In this document: positions 11,035 through 23,353 of the stretch, one piece after another
Numbering within the stretch: position 1 is the first letter of the stretch
How the letters are laid out: each line of letters starts with the position of its first letter
DNA from: Platycnemis pennipes
Lineage: Eukaryota; Arthropoda; Insecta; Odonata; Platycnemididae
Reading direction: 5' to 3'
Length of the DNA stretch: 64,000 bases
Assembly (NCBI GenBank): GCA_933228895.1
Contig: OW121856.1
Location: forward strand, 114,179,163 to 114,243,162
Translations under genes and position numbers: made by a program
The notes under the pieces: generated by a model
Databases searched by the model: none
Told to the model about the DNA's origin: nothing
Seen by the model: the letters and a program-made list of their open reading frames with translations, nothing else

Positions 11035-12296
11035 TTCGCCCCATGCGAATGCGAAAGGAATGTACATATGGTAGATACTGACAAGGAGAGGTTGTGTAAC
11101 TTGGTCACCAAATGAGAAGAAGATTTATTCCGTGCCACAAAAACAAAATAAACAAATACTCATTGTGACTTTTTTCTCCATACCCATATGCGCGATAAAA
11201 ATTAAATCGAATGCCATGCGGGTCGCCTACATTCGCCAGATTCCCTGAACCTATGATAGCGTTGTTATTAAAATGAGAGCTAGTGTACTGCCGGTCACGA
11301 GTTCGATCATTAACAATGCCTAGGAATACAGGTCATGATGTATTCAAATGCAAGTAGGCAGTTAAAAAAAGTAGATTATCAGAAATTTCATGTCAATTTA
11401 TAAGTCAAAAAAATAATAAAATTTGGCATTAGTGAAATGATTGGAAACATTTTTTGTTGAAGAATTAAATGGTGGAATCATTACGTTAACTTTACAATGT
11501 ATTTTTGAGTGACGCATTTGTAAATCTAGTTTAAGAGGACGCAGTACCCCCCTAATTTGTAGCATCTACTGTGATCCGTTCTCATTCAGTCAATTTTGCT
11601 TGTATCAATTTGAAAGTTTTGGTTAAATCAAGGAAATAAGTGAAATTAGGAGGCTATATTTTTAAAAATCTTCTGAATCCAATGTTAATAGAAGGAATAT
11701 TCAACAAAGATGGGCCTTTTTTCGGGAAATGTTGCGGAAAACCGACTCAGAAAACGGCCTTTTTGGCAAAGTCGCTTCCCAGGGTTATATGTCTGCCATT
11801 GGCATACCCACTGCCACTGAGAAATGTTCTCAAATAAATGTATAATTTAGGAAAAACAAACATGAGTTTTGTGACATTTTGGCGTGTTAATCGGCGTCTA
11901 CAGCAGCCCCCGCTGTTGTCTTAGTTCTCTTTTTTCCCGCCGCGAGCGCTCTCTCAGAAACGGAACTGACCATCTCATATATCTCATAGCTCGCTGGACT
12001 GACGAGGGGGGGGAGACGAAAAGGGGGAAGAATGACGAGAATGGGGGGAGAAAGACGACTGGGGGGGAGAAAGACGAAAGGGGGGTGGAGTCTGAATTCC
12101 CCGGGAAGAGACCGAGAGGGTCTTAATCTTCGGAGGGAGGTAGTCGTTGACAAGAGTTGCTAGCGAACTGCTTGAGCCACCAGTCATTTATCCGTAACGC
12201 ACACGTTAGCCGCATTTGAGAAGGTTTTCCATCTTGTAGAATTCAGTACTACCGCAGTATTGTTACATTACCATACTTTTACCAAGTATATTTACA

Positions 12297-12428
12297 ATGC
12301 CTTCTGCAAAACAGCGTCAAATAAAGGGTAGAAGCAGTAGAAAATTGAATTTGTCTGCCGCGAGGAAACGAAGGAGAGGTGAGAATCTAGCACGAAGGAG
12401 GGAAGAAGCAAGGAAAAATGTAATGTAA
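12297..12428 (+). pseudogene. N-terminal basic leader of the Kolobok/Mutator-like transposase
   Basis: A 43-codon frame starting MPSAKQRQIKGRSS and rich in Arg/Lys (ARKRRRGENLARRREEARK) precedes the transposase. I recall that Mutator-like-transposase-domain proteins in arthropods often begin with a short basic leader of this kind. It ends at TAA 12426-12428. Whether it was joined by splicing or by frame to the downstream part cannot be decided. Confidence 0.5.
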
Positions 12429-12744
12429 TGGCTGCGAGGAAAAAAGCCATGCTCCTTGTGCTTTGGGATGTATATCTTCAAGTATAAGTATAGAAATAAG
12501 AAACATGTCATAAAATGTTCATGTCCGAGTGGCCAATTGCACGGAAATGTTTTCTCACCGTGGCCATTAATTTATGTTGTTTGAAAAAAGGCCCGGTGAA
12601 TAAAATCCGATGTTTAGTAAGATGCAGAATCCGGAACCCAAGGGACTTGGCATTTCTTACAGACAGTACACACACTCCATCTTTTACAAGGAGAGTTTCT
12701 CTCCGTTTTGAACTAAATTACAAAATTTTCTAATAATTTCAGTG

Positions 12745-13306
12745 CCAATTCTGAATGCAGAATATTAATTAAGAACCGGAAAGAAAGAGGCTCGAATGAA
12801 TGCGATGATGAAGCACCTTCTCAAGTGATAACAACTACTGTGCGTACACCAACAACCTCAACAGCGGACCTTCATTGTTTTTCGGAAAGTTTGATCGAGG
12901 TAGCGGAAATGCGTGAGGAACCTGTAGTTCTCTGTGTCTGCTCGAAGGATAGTGGATTTGCATTATTAAAAAAAAATACAATCCATTGATCATTCGCCTT
13001 TCAAATGCACTTTCAGAAATATGTTTCTTGTGGGAGAACGTCGTCTAGGCTTGAAAACGTTTAACATTTATGTGCCAAGTGTGCAATGCCAAGGAAAATA
13101 TGTGGACTGCAGACAGAAATTCTACGAGTATTGAAATTAATTTCGCTGGTGTGATGTCCTCAGGTGGCAGTTATTCCCAAATAGATGAAATATTTTCTGC
13201 AATGGATATCCCCGTCTTGGCAGAAAAAACCTATAAAAAATGCCACGATAAAGTGCGCGAAGGATGGGAAATGTCCGCTGCGATAGAAATAGAGACGGCG
13301 GCGAAG
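12745..13306 (+). pseudogene. Mutator/Kolobok-like transposase, N-terminal part
   Basis: Broken frames on the plus strand. The clearest piece starts at 13070: a CQVC-NAKE zinc-like pair, then IEINFAGVMSSGG, DEIFSAMDIPVL, KTYKKCHDKVREGWEMSA. This fits the N-terminal region of the Mutator-like transposase domain (LN-R-V-A-GG, MD-P-, TY-K). Stops interrupt the frame upstream (12990-13070). At about 13307 the frame runs directly into a Penelope-like RT by chance in phase, which marks the PLE insertion point. The catalytic part of the transposase that should follow is not present on the far side of the PLE. Confidence 0.68.
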
Positions 13307-14918
13307 ATTGAAGGCAACGTAGTGGTACTACCAGCTGACAAGGGGAATGCTACGGTGCTGATGAAGACGGAGGAATACCACCAGAAGATTGTACACCTCC
13401 TAGAGGACCCAACCTATCGGACCATCACACGTGACCCTACAGACAGTATTGTGAGAAAGACATCTGCCCTAATTAAGAAGTCCGTTGCAGCATCGGAGGA
13501 TACCAGAAACCTTTTACCACAGGCCCCTGTCCCGCCCAGGATGTACGGCCTGCCCAAGGTACACAAGGAAGGCGTTCCCTTGAGACCCATTGTGAGTGCA
13601 ATAGGATCCCCTGCACTTACAACCTGGTGAGACATCTCACACATCTCCTATCTCCCTTCGTGGGCCTGTGTGATCACCATGTCAAGAACTCCGCAGACTT
13701 TGTCCAGATGCTGAAATCAATTCAGCTTCAAGAGAATGACATCCTTGCGAGCTTTGATGTCGTTTCGCTTTTCACGAGAGTTCCAATCAGCGACACCTTG
13801 CAGCTCCTTAAGGCGAGATTCGACCAAAAGACCGTTGACCTCTTCCAACATGTCCTCACCTCAACTTACTTCCTGTATAACGGAAATTTCTATGAGCAGA
13901 GGGAAGGAGTTCCCATGGGCTCCCCATTATCACCCGCCATCGCTAACCTTTTTATGGAGGACTTTGAGGAACGAGCACTGGAATTGGCCCCTCTCCGCCC
14001 GAAGCACTTCTTTAGATATGTGGATGACACCTTCATAGTCTGGCCCCATGGACCCGAGTCACTCACTCAATTCCTCGAGCACATGGACAGCATCCACCCG
14101 AACATCAAGTTTACAATGGAGACGGAAAAGGACAACCGACTGCCCTTCCTAGACATCCTCATTGAACGGAGGGCGGACGGCAGCCTGGGACACAGCGTGT
14201 ATCGGAAACCCACACACACGGACCTCAACGGGAGGAGCCACCACCACCCAGCGCAGAAGGTTCTGAGCACTCTCGTCCACCGGGCAAAAGCTGTCTCCGA
14301 CGTGGAACACCTGAAGCCGGAAATTCAACATCTGAAGACCACCTTCCGCTCAAACGGATTCACTGAGCGAGACATAAGTATGGCCCTAAAAAGGTCCTTC
14401 ACGAGAAAGGAAGCCGAGAAACCAGAAGTGAAGCCAACTGCGCGAGCCTGCCTCCCATATGTCTCCACTATATCCAATAAAATCTGTAGGATATTGAGGA
14501 GACACAATGTGGAGACAAACCAGCGGGGAAACTGAAGACCCTCCTCGGAACCGCCAAGGACAGACTGGGCCTGAAGACATCGGGAGTTTACCGCATTCCG
14601 TGTGAATGCGGCCAAGTCTACATTGGCGAGACCGGCCGTACAATTGAGAAACGGCTACAGGAGCATGAGAGATGCATCAGGCTCTACTACCCGACTAAAT
14701 CTGCGGTGGCCGAACATAGCCTGGAATTCGGCCACCGAATACATTTTCACGACACGGAAATATTGTGCCACAGCAACAACTATTGGGATCGTGTCGTGAA
14801 GGAGGCGGTGGAAATAAGATTGGAGGGAAACAATATGAATAGAGACACCGGCTTCCATCTGAGCAACGCCTGGAAACCAGCTCTCAACAAAGTGGAGGGG
14901 GAGAGGAAACGCGATTGA
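13307..14918 (+). pseudogene. Penelope-like reverse transcriptase with GIY-YIG endonuclease, two frameshifts
   Basis: Three frames cover one protein. First (to 13629): VVVLPADKGNATVLM, MYGLPKVHK and LRPIVSA, the PLE-specific RT fingers. Second (13627-14535): DILASFDVVSLFTRVP with the first catalytic Asp, GVPMGSPLSPAIANL, FRYVDDTFIVW with the YVDD box, and LPFLDI, then the thumb region. Third (about 14530-14918): SGVYRIPCECGQVYIGETGR, SAVAEHSLEFGHRI and a VVKEAVEIRL tail, the GIY-YIG nuclease. Frame breaks at about 13622 and 14530 disable it, but the catalytic motifs themselves are intact. Such proteins copy element RNA at DNA nicks or telomeric ends. Confidence 0.93.
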
Positions 14919-14995
14919 CCTGTCGACCAATCAGAGCCCACCTGAACTAGACCGGACTGTATATATATGGCGGACAATTTTTTGGCTACATCATT

Positions 14996-15038
14996 CACCC
15001 TGAAGACGATGGCGGACTTAGCCTTCGAAACGTTGGTG
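14996..15038 (+). ncRNA. Hammerhead-ribozyme-like motif in PLE tail
   Basis: CACC, CTGAAGA (15000-15006), a stem from GA-GGC pairing with GCC-TC (15008-15026), GAAAC (15027-15031), GTT, GGTG (15035-15038). CACC pairs with GGTG as stem I, GGC/GCC forms stem II, and ACGT gives a minimal stem III, the arrangement described for PLE hammerheads that act as dimers. An unpaired C at 15007 and a T-T mismatch in stem II make activity uncertain. Confidence 0.5.
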
Positions 15039-15224
15039 CCTAAAAACACTTGGTCCCGGTTGGAAACCCGAGAACTCTTCTTCCAGTCTATTCGCCGGGA
15101 AAAACTGAGATCCTTCACCTCTGAAGATTCTTTATCAAACTGTTTTTAATGTGAGTCCTGGGTACCACTGTAAAAGGTCTCTCAAAAGAAGACTGAGGTA
15201 GGCAATTTCTACTTCTATCCGCAG

Positions 15225-15958
15225 GAAATTGCAAAAAAGTCGAGAAGGAATATATTTAATCGGCTGGGAAAAAAACCTGATCCCGACTACGGCCCCTATT
15301 CTAAAAGGCCTGATATGCCTAATGAGGACTTTACGAATGAGTGCCGGCTATTTATGGACTCTCTAAAAAAGGACGAGGATGATGCAAAGGAAATAGAGAG
15401 GAAAACGATAAAGCAGTGAGAAAGTGTTAAATGGGTAACGATGCACCAAAAAATGCTCACTGCCTCGAATTTTGGGCGTGTTTGTAGAATGCTTCCTTAC
15501 ACTGGCTGAGTAAATGTGATAAAATCAATTATGTACAGCAATTTTGATTCTCCTCAATTCCTCCTTTGAGGTATTGTGTAAATTAAATGCCCATCATCGG
15601 CTGCAGAGATGACTGTGCAAGAAGCAATAATGAAAGGTAAAGTTAATTTTTGGATGAAGAACGACGGAATGAAAGTTAACCGGAAGCACAACTATTACTT
15701 TCAAATTCAAGGCCAGCTTCTCATAACTCAAAGAGATTTCTGTGTATTTGCAGTGTGGACCAAACTAGGATTAAAAGTGGAGAGGATCAACAGGGATGAT
15801 GGATTTTGGAAAGAATTCATAGTAGAAAATTAAAAAAAAATTTACTTGGAATATATGCTTCCCAAGTTAGTCGATCCGAGATTCTCCCGATCAATGCCGA
15901 TTCGGAATCCCCCCTATATTTTGGCTGCCCAGGGGAAGAGAAATTGTGAAAAGAAAGG
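15225..15958 (+). pseudogene. YqaJ-type (lambda-exonuclease-like) nuclease domain of the TTAA transposon
   Basis: A single plus-strand frame with three stops shows, in order: PDPDYGPYSKRPDMPNEDF, KMLTASNFGRVCRM (the YqaJ N-terminal TAS-G signature), an internal deletion, IKCPSSAAEMTVQEAIMKGK (the IKCP part of the catalytic ExK strand), HNYYFQIQGQLLIT (the Q-QGQL motif), ERINRDDGFW and LPKLVDPR. The domain is a PD-(D/E)XK nuclease. In arthropod Mutator-like-transposase proteins it follows the transposase. The codon where the catalytic Glu is expected is TAA, one base from GAA. Stops also occur after IKQ and after VEN. A region with the first acidic residue appears deleted. Confidence 0.82.
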
Positions 15959-17630
15959 TAAGGGGGGAGAGAAGAATGAAATGGGCAATTTGGCATGCAA
16001 AAAGCAGAAAAAATAAATCATATTCAAAACCGATGTGACTTTTTCTTTTTCCTCCCGTGGTGGGGTAGAGTACCCAGGTAGCACCTTTTACTTGAGAGGC
16101 GAGTGATTTGAACTTCTCATGTAACACAGTCGGAGCTGAAACTAAACCGACTGCTGGTGAATGGGGTGAAGAATTACAAAAGCAAGGATCAGTATAGAAT
16201 TAGAAAGGGATGAGCGCGCTCGATGCTTCGACCGAAATGAGAACGTAAACTCTAACATAGAATTAAATCGCAATTTATTAATTTATTTCGTCGATTTTGA
16301 TGAGGACATGATCCACCCATGTCCCTGGGACCACCCATCCACCCATGGGACATGACTGATCACCATAGGCATACTTCACGGGAATACTACTGCAGAAACT
16401 AGGAACTTAGTGGAGTCAGTTAATTCTAAAAGCAATCTGATAGAGTTACAACATAATTCGCCATATGCATTGTCTAGTACAACTGGTAAAATAAAGTGAT
16501 TAAACTTTCTAACTTTTAAAGTTAAACTTTCGGGCCGGAGAAATCATGTTATCACGCAGCATTTTTCGAGGAAATCGTGCGACGCGCACCCTAATACACC
16601 CTAATAGCATGGGCGACAGAGACGATGTGTGTGAGCTGTTGCCACTCTTGCTGAGTCAGCCTCAGGTGCGCTGAAATGACAATCATGCTCTCAGTGGGTT
16701 ACGAAATCTTCTTCCGTAGAGAAGGATCATATTACCGAAGGGAAGGCCCCCCCTTATGGGGCAATAGAGGCATTGGGAGGGGATTCTTCCTGCCCCCACA
16801 CAAGGCATGAAAGATGTAGAAGACACACTCTAAACAAATACACCCGTTGGAATGGCACTGACTCGGGTAACTCTATCGGTCGACAGGAAAACTATCTTCA
16901 CCCCCAGAAGTGGAAAAAAAATTATGTACTGCGTCCTCTTAAACAATAGAAGTAAAAAAAGTCAGTATCCACACACAAACGTTGGAAATGAAGGATGATA
17001 AAGTTTTTGATTCAATGGCTGAAAGAAAAATTTTAAACAGCGATAAGAATCAAACTTCATTACCTGCAGTCCATTACCCCACTCTGCTATTGTCGGCTTA
17101 CCTGATTTTGGAGAATACATGCTCCCCACATGTCATTCTACATTTTTCTTGCAAACCCAAAAATGGAGAAAAAATCCGAGACTATTTAAATTTTGCTTAT
17201 AGTAGCATAAAAAAAGGCTAATCTCATTTCAAGATCAGAGTTACACAACCTCTTCTTAGGAGTAGAAAATTCTCAAATTTCACTTCAAAAGTTATTTTAA
17301 TAAGACATTGCAAAATTACTACTTTAGCAGCTAGAAATATTCTATAATAATTTTTTTGTCTTAAAAATTGAATCCCCGGATATTCCATAAATGGGATCTC
17401 TTGGTGGTAGGGATGTGCGAGTACTCGAAAATTCGAGTCGAGTCGAGTACTTGGTACTCGACTCGAGAAGTACTCGACTCGAGCACTCGAGTATTTTTAC
17501 GAAAGTCGAGTCGAGTCGAGTAGTTTTTGTCGACGGAGCCGCCAAGGCCAATAGGTTCAGAAATCTGCCGACAGGAAGCGCTATCATCAAAATCGAGTAA
17601 ATCTCTGGTTACACGGTAGATAACACGTAC

Positions 17631-17735
17631 GAACATGTACTTACGTACGTTAATTTACATTTGCGTGAATGGTTTCATGTACGTTTACGTGAACGGATTC
17701 ACGTACGTGTGCGTGAACGAATGGATGAATCGGTG
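17631..17735 (+). repeat. GTACGT/GTGAA short repeat tract
   Basis: Imperfect repeats built on ACGTACGT and GTGAACG words (for example ATGTACGTTTACGTGAACGG), about 100 bp, inside hAT-C next to its left arm. Confidence 0.5.
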
Positions 17736-20167
17736 GTTACACGGCCCATGAAACCGCATATGTACCGTATTCCTCCGAATATAGCTAGCCCCCCCTTTTT
17801 GGCCGAAATATTCGCGGAAAAAGTCTGGGGTGGGGGATGATATTCGAGCTCAAAGCACCTAATGTCCGTTGTAAAATACCATCCCCTGAGTTTGAAGGTT
17901 TAGATCACAAAAATGAATAGTTCAATTTTAAAATAAAGTATATCGAACTAAATCTTGTTTATTTATACGTTTAATAATGTCAAAAATATATTTTTAGTTG
18001 GTTATATTAATTAATTTTTCGACTGAGACAGATAAAAACGCCGGATATTATTTAAGTTCCGGGAAGCAAGTTTGACGCCCACTTGAAGATACACATGAAA
18101 AGCCACTTCTCTTTTCTTCGCATAAGATATGGAACATATATTTATCTTAGACTAAACAAAGTTTAAAATAGATTACTCAGTTACTAATTACGTAACTAAT
18201 AATATTTAAAAATGCGCTATCTCAGCATGCGGAAGTCGGAAATTTAGTTCGTTTTGGTGGTATTCTTCGTGTTTGAAAACTAAGAACGTGTAAAATGACT
18301 AATAAATTGGGAGAATTAGATATGCTTTCAACGTGTATATATTTATTTCGGAAAGCGAGCTCCACGCGACAGGACTTTTGGCCTGGAGAGATAAGCTGCT
18401 CAAGGTTGTCAAGTTGTAAGCTACCGTAGGTACCGCGCGCACCAAACACCACGCGAGAAAATTTCTCTAGTTATCACAGGAAAAATATCCTTGCCTATGC
18501 TTGAATTAAAGTTTATAAGTTGCAGTATTCACCAAAATAAAATCAGCGATAAGAGAGATAGCTTTTGTACCCACATTTCTCAGCTTCTCGACGAAAGAAA
18601 CAAATTGCATTTTAAATTATCTTCAACACTGTCTCCAAAATCTTTACGCGAGGAGGCATAATGACGGTATGCTTCCTAAGATACCGTCAGTTTTTAAAAT
18701 GACACTGACTTGCATTCTTAAAGGCGATACTTTTTTCCGCTATTGTCGAGTCCTCATGACTCATTCACAGCGATAGGCGATCTGCTTGCAGCAGATGATT
18801 CCACGCGCGCGCTACCTTTCCAGGCATGCTCTGTACATTTGAGCGTGCTTTTATAGCTGAAAATAAATACATATCGATATCAAATAATCAACGAATTCTA
18901 CTGAGATTTCATAAGTGGATTCATATTAATGACTCGAGAGCAAGAGAAAGGTCAATACGGTGATTTCTGGAACGGAATGCGTGCGGGACGGAAAATAACG
19001 CAGTCTGACAAATTCATCAATAACAAAAATATTGATGAACGTGATAGTATGAAACTTCGTATAACTATTAACAAAGCCCTTAGCTACAATATGTGAAAAG
19101 GAAAGTTTGATATCTCGATCTATGTTGTTTTTACGATGCCCGAATTCGATGGATCCATCCGGTATAAAAAAAAATTTGCTTAAAATCCGTTCTTAAACAC
19201 GTACTTCAATTTAAAAAATTGTAAAAATATTTTAATACTACCAGTAAACGTAGAAATAAACAAGCTTTAATTTGATATACTTTATTTTAGAATCGCTTTA
19301 GCCATCTTGGAGATATTGGTCTTCAAACTCATGGGTGAAGGAAATTTTGTAACGGATGGTAGGCATCCTATTATAAGGGCATTACGGATGATATAGGTAT
19401 CGTATAAAACTTACAAGTTTTACTATTCCATTTTTTATTTCCTATTTAGGATTATTAATTACATCATTAATTTCAAGTTCCTAGTCATATCTTAAGGTAG
19501 ATAATTATACATATCTATAGATAATTATCTATAATAAATTTTTGTTCAAATATATTTCCTTAGAAATCGAAAACTTTAATCCACAGGACTCTATACAAAA
19601 TTCATGTACCTGCTCACATTCATCCGTGAATGAAAATTCATTGTTCAAACATTATTAACTTGCATTAATGGATATTGGAAATAACCCGTGCTGATATTGG
19701 GTGTTCATGCTTCGTGCAAATGGGGGTGATTGACACAGATCATTTTCATGATTCTAAGTTCTATCATGTTTAGGCAGAAATCACAGATTTTGAAGAGATG
19801 GTGCCATTAATTGGAAGAGGAAGAAAAGTTATGTTAAAAAACTAACTATGTAATTAACGGCCAATCATAAATTTGAGGCACGAGCTTATCAAATATTTAC
19901 TGCACAAATAAGGCTCTAGGTACACTCTAGGTACCGTACTGAGAGCTAATTTACACATTTTTTAGTAATCCTAGGAATGAAAGTAATTTTCTTATTTCGA
20001 GAGCTACTGGGAAATTTCCATTATGTCTTTTGGCCTGCACTACGTGCCATATTAATTTGACTGTTTATAACTATGCATTATGTAGGTAGACCTGCCATTT
20101 GATAGTCAGATTGCTGGCTAACTTTAATTGTGATGACTTAAGTAAGAACTGGGTCCCTTAACTCATG

Positions 20168-20273
20168 TACACCCGTCCACAATAAATAGTTACCACCTCG
20201 GAGGCCGAATTTTTCTAAGTCCCGAGTTGAAGGAGATTTGACAACACTGTCCCTTGGCGCAGAGTTTAAATGC
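20168..20273 (+). repeat. Left copy of a perfect 106-bp inverted repeat
   Basis: Reads TACACCCGTCCACAATAAAT at its left edge. It is the exact reverse complement of 26102-26207, base for base over 106 positions by eye. Weaker similarity continues beyond into CTCTCGCTGCTCTCG. The copies share an open frame (…GGNYLLWTGV) on the minus strand here and the plus strand at the partner, but no family was recognised. Confidence 0.85.
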
Positions 20274-21177
20274 CCAGAGCTCTCGCTGCTCTCGCCATTT
20301 ATTGGGGGTACCCTTCCCTCGAGAACAATTCCCTTTTCGCACTTTCTCAAGTGAACAGCAGGCCGCCTTGACCCACGACCACGATATTTGCTAGAAGACG
20401 AGTCTCCCGAGACACATAGGTACCCGTGGCCACAGAACGGGAGAAGGGGCACGAGATGAGTTCCAATCACTTTTCACCACATTTCTAGTAGAAACATGAT
20501 AGAAAATGACACTCGCTTTATAACCTCTTTCGAAAATACCTATCATTTATTCCTACACCACTTTGGAGTCCTATGACAACTGGACGATTTTCCGAGGGTA
20601 ATGATTAACGTGCTAAATGGTCATTGCGCTTCCACGGGTATTATAAGACCGTAAAATATGTAATGTTCTGGTTGAAATTTTATGTCCTCTAAACTTAACA
20701 CTTCAAGGCGTTAAGCAGGGAAGTAAAGAAAATACTAGTGAAGAGTTTGATATGGAGCGTGACACTATATGACGCTTAAACATAGGCTTCATGGAACGAA
20801 GATGGAAATATACTCAGAGCTTTTAAGATGTGAGTATGTAGAAGGATGGAGAAATTAAAGTGGGTCAAAAGGAGGACAAATGATGAAGTATTAGAAATGG
20901 TAGGACAGGAAAGAATTTTGATTGATGAATAGGGAAGATAAAAAGGGCGAGGGTGAATTGAAATATGTGACTGAGTGTAGGACATTGGTTAAACGGGGTA
21001 GAGTGAGGCGAAGAATGGGTAGCTTGGATAAAATGATGGGAGGTATGAGGGGCTGAAGAGGGACAGTGTGTGGAACCAAAACTAATGATAATAATGATTC
21101 TCGTCACTGCAATCACATCACGTATTTAATTCCCTTGGAAAATATTAATTGATACTCACCTAGAAATTCATTGCTCT

Positions 21178-22045
21178 CTTTTTCAAACAGCGATTGATGA
21201 TTCTAAGCACCAACGTAGCAGCATGAGAGATTCAGCAGTTTTCGCATTCCCTTGTTACTCTCTTTTACGTTTTAGATGGCAATACAGTTTTTTCGAATAC
21301 TCCGACAGTATATTCTCCTTGCATATCCTACAAGCGAGCCCATAAAAATCCTCCTACCTCTCTGTACAGTAGTTCAGTAATTCCAAGTATTCCCTATAAT
21401 TACGTTGAATTTGTTCTGGTCACATTGCAGAATTACAAGTCCTGTCCTTTTTTTATATTTCAAGTAGCATATACTGCGATATGAATTGCCGAGTATTCAT
21501 TCTAAGAAATAACCAGGCCAGTATGCGAGAGTGCGAGGATTGTGTGTAATTTGAAAGAAATTCAAAATATATCCGCGATAAATTTTCCTAATTTATTACC
21601 CAATTAAGCTTGGAACTTAATACTTATATGCCGTAAAGACGTTCAGTACGTCTTATCTATTGTTATCGAAATCTGCGTGTAACAGTTGTAGCATTATTAT
21701 TTTTACCATTTCCTATACAAGCGCATTTTTCGAGCTCTTATCTCGAATATTTTATGATCTCATTATTTCCTACAATGAATTACAGGCAAAAACGGAGTAT
21801 TTGGGAATATTTTGGGAACGCTTTTGACTAAGACATATCGACGGTGTTAATGACAACTCTTGCTTCGAGCTGCAATCATATTTGGGTTGTCACTCTCTCA
21901 GCAGTCGCGAAACCTACACGATCATCATCTCGGAGCAGCAATCGAAAAGAAGGCTGCGTTTCGGGAGGCCTCACTCCTCGGAGCCGATTGTCACAGGGCA
22001 TCCTTGCGGTCCACACCCACACTGCAAAAATTCCTGTCCACCTTT
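21178..22045 (+). repeat. Direct repeat, first copy, within hAT-C
   Basis: Shares order and wording with 23045-23350 plus 25163-26020: the GAGAGATTCAG and CATTCCCTTGTTACTCT block, the AGTGCGAGGATTGTGTGTAA block, and the TGTTAATGACAACTCTTGCT block. The copies have diverged by many substitutions and small indels. The second copy is split by the hAT-B insertion at 23354. Confidence 0.72.
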
Positions 22046-22469
22046 GTCAGTCGTAAGAGAGGGAAAACCCGCCATGCTTTACCTGCTCCTTAAATACCCA
22101 TTGTGCTTGGGCCCTGAAAGAGACTTGAACCAGCAGGAAGAAGACCCGAGGTGTCGTGAATGGAATGGTGGGTGCCATAAAAAGTGTCGGGGATGATTCT
22201 ACGAAAACAAAAATCTACGCATCCAGACTCATTTCCTGTCTCGGCATTATTTAAGAATAGGACCTCAGCGAAGTGGTCCGTGGTCACTTATTGCCCATAT
22301 CTGGGCATGTAGGTTTCTTGGAGAGGGAGAGAGGGGAAGGAGAAATTTTTTCTACAGGTAAATTTAGATTTTGTCAACGGAAAGCAGTTTTTCAATCAAC
22401 ATCACTGGAATGAGTGGAAAGGATTAGAATATAATCAGAATGTATCTGCGTGTATTGTTAATTTCAAAA

Positions 22470-22720
22470 ATATTTTTGACAGAGTAAAGAGGAAAGGGTC
22501 AATGGAAATATTGCGTAAAACAGGAATAAATTGGAAGAACAGAAGACTGAGCCAAAGTTCATGCATTACCGAGAAAGTGCTAGTGAGAGAAGCGGACGGG
22601 GAATTAGATTAGAGAAATTAGGTATTAGAGAGACGGGTTGCGTAAGGGTGTGCGTAGTCGCCGGCACTCTTTAATTCATATTCGGAGGGAATGGTGGGGG
22701 GGTTCGATACAGGTGAATAG
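22470..22720 (+). pseudogene. LINE reverse transcriptase fragment
   Basis: The plus-strand frame contains FKNIFDRVKRKG-MEILRKTG then NWKNRRL and VLVREADGEL, followed after stops by RRVA-GCA-SPALFN. This corresponds to the FDRV catalytic-Asp region and the (R)GVRQGCPLSPLLFN box of non-LTR retrotransposon RTs. Stops and missing residues show it is dead. The clade cannot be assigned. Confidence 0.6.
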
Positions 22721-23353
22721 GTAGGGGAAAGTTGACAAGGTTGGCGGGCGATCAAGTCCTGTTCAACTAGTTACCCAAGGACTTAAATCATAAGAAGACT
22801 CAAGTAATGAAATTTTGCATGCATGAAGGGTGATTTTAATTTAGAAGAGAGGGGTTAGATCATAGAGCAGGGGGAGTAATTTAGTATCCCGGTTAGTATG
22901 GAAAAGGAGTATTCTGCCAACATTGAAGTCCAAAGGAGAATTACGTTGGTTAAAGAGACGTTTCGTAACAGAGAGGGATAAATGACAGGCTTGGTTGACT
23001 CGTCCTCTAGCAGATATCGCGGACAAGGCGGCTTCATTCATTTATTGCTCTCTTTTCCATACCTCAGTTGATGATTTTAAGGATAAGCTTAGCAGCCTGA
23101 GAGATTCAGTTGCCTTCGCATTCCCTTGTTACTCTTTTCCGTTTTAGATGCAATAAATTTCTACGAAATCCTCCGACAGTATATTCTCCTCTCATATCCC
23201 ACGGGCGAGTCCATAAAAATCTTCTAGGCCTTTTTGCACAGTCGTTCAGTAATTCCTTCTAATTACGTTGAATGTGTTCTGGTCACATTCTAAAATTACC
23301 CGTCCTGTCCTTAATACACATATCCTTATAACAATAGGATAAAACGTTATAAC

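Larger units (their letters stand above)
13307..15150 (+). mobile_element. Penelope-like retroelement, 5'-truncated, inside the TTAA transposon
   Basis: Coding part 13307-14918 (RT plus GIY-YIG), followed by a 3' tail at 14919-15150 with ATATATATGG and a hammerhead-like motif. The left boundary is placed where transposase similarity stops and LPADKGN-type PLE sequence starts. The right boundary is approximate, where transposon sequence resumes before 15225. No duplicate flanks were found. PLEs often insert as 5'-truncated copies, which fits. Confidence 0.82.
11535..16938 (+). mobile_element. TTAA-flanked DNA transposon, Kolobok/Mutator-like with YqaJ nuclease
   Basis: Inverted ends GAGGACGCAGTAC (11535) and GTACTGCGTCCTC (to 16938) are perfect over 13 bp and bordered by TTAA at 11531-11534 and 16939-16942. 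The site is a single TTAA in other hAT-B copies, so the whole 5.4 kb is one insertion. Inside are transposase remnants (12297-13306) and a YqaJ-type nuclease remnant (15225-15958), interrupted by a Penelope-like element. A TTAA target with this type of transposase points to the Kolobok superfamily. That placement is inference, because the catalytic core has been lost around the PLE insertion. Confidence 0.85.

Noticed and set aside
20776..21116. Ser/His/Pro-rich minus-strand frames
   Set aside because: Shadow of purine-rich plus-strand DNA; no start context or conserved motif.
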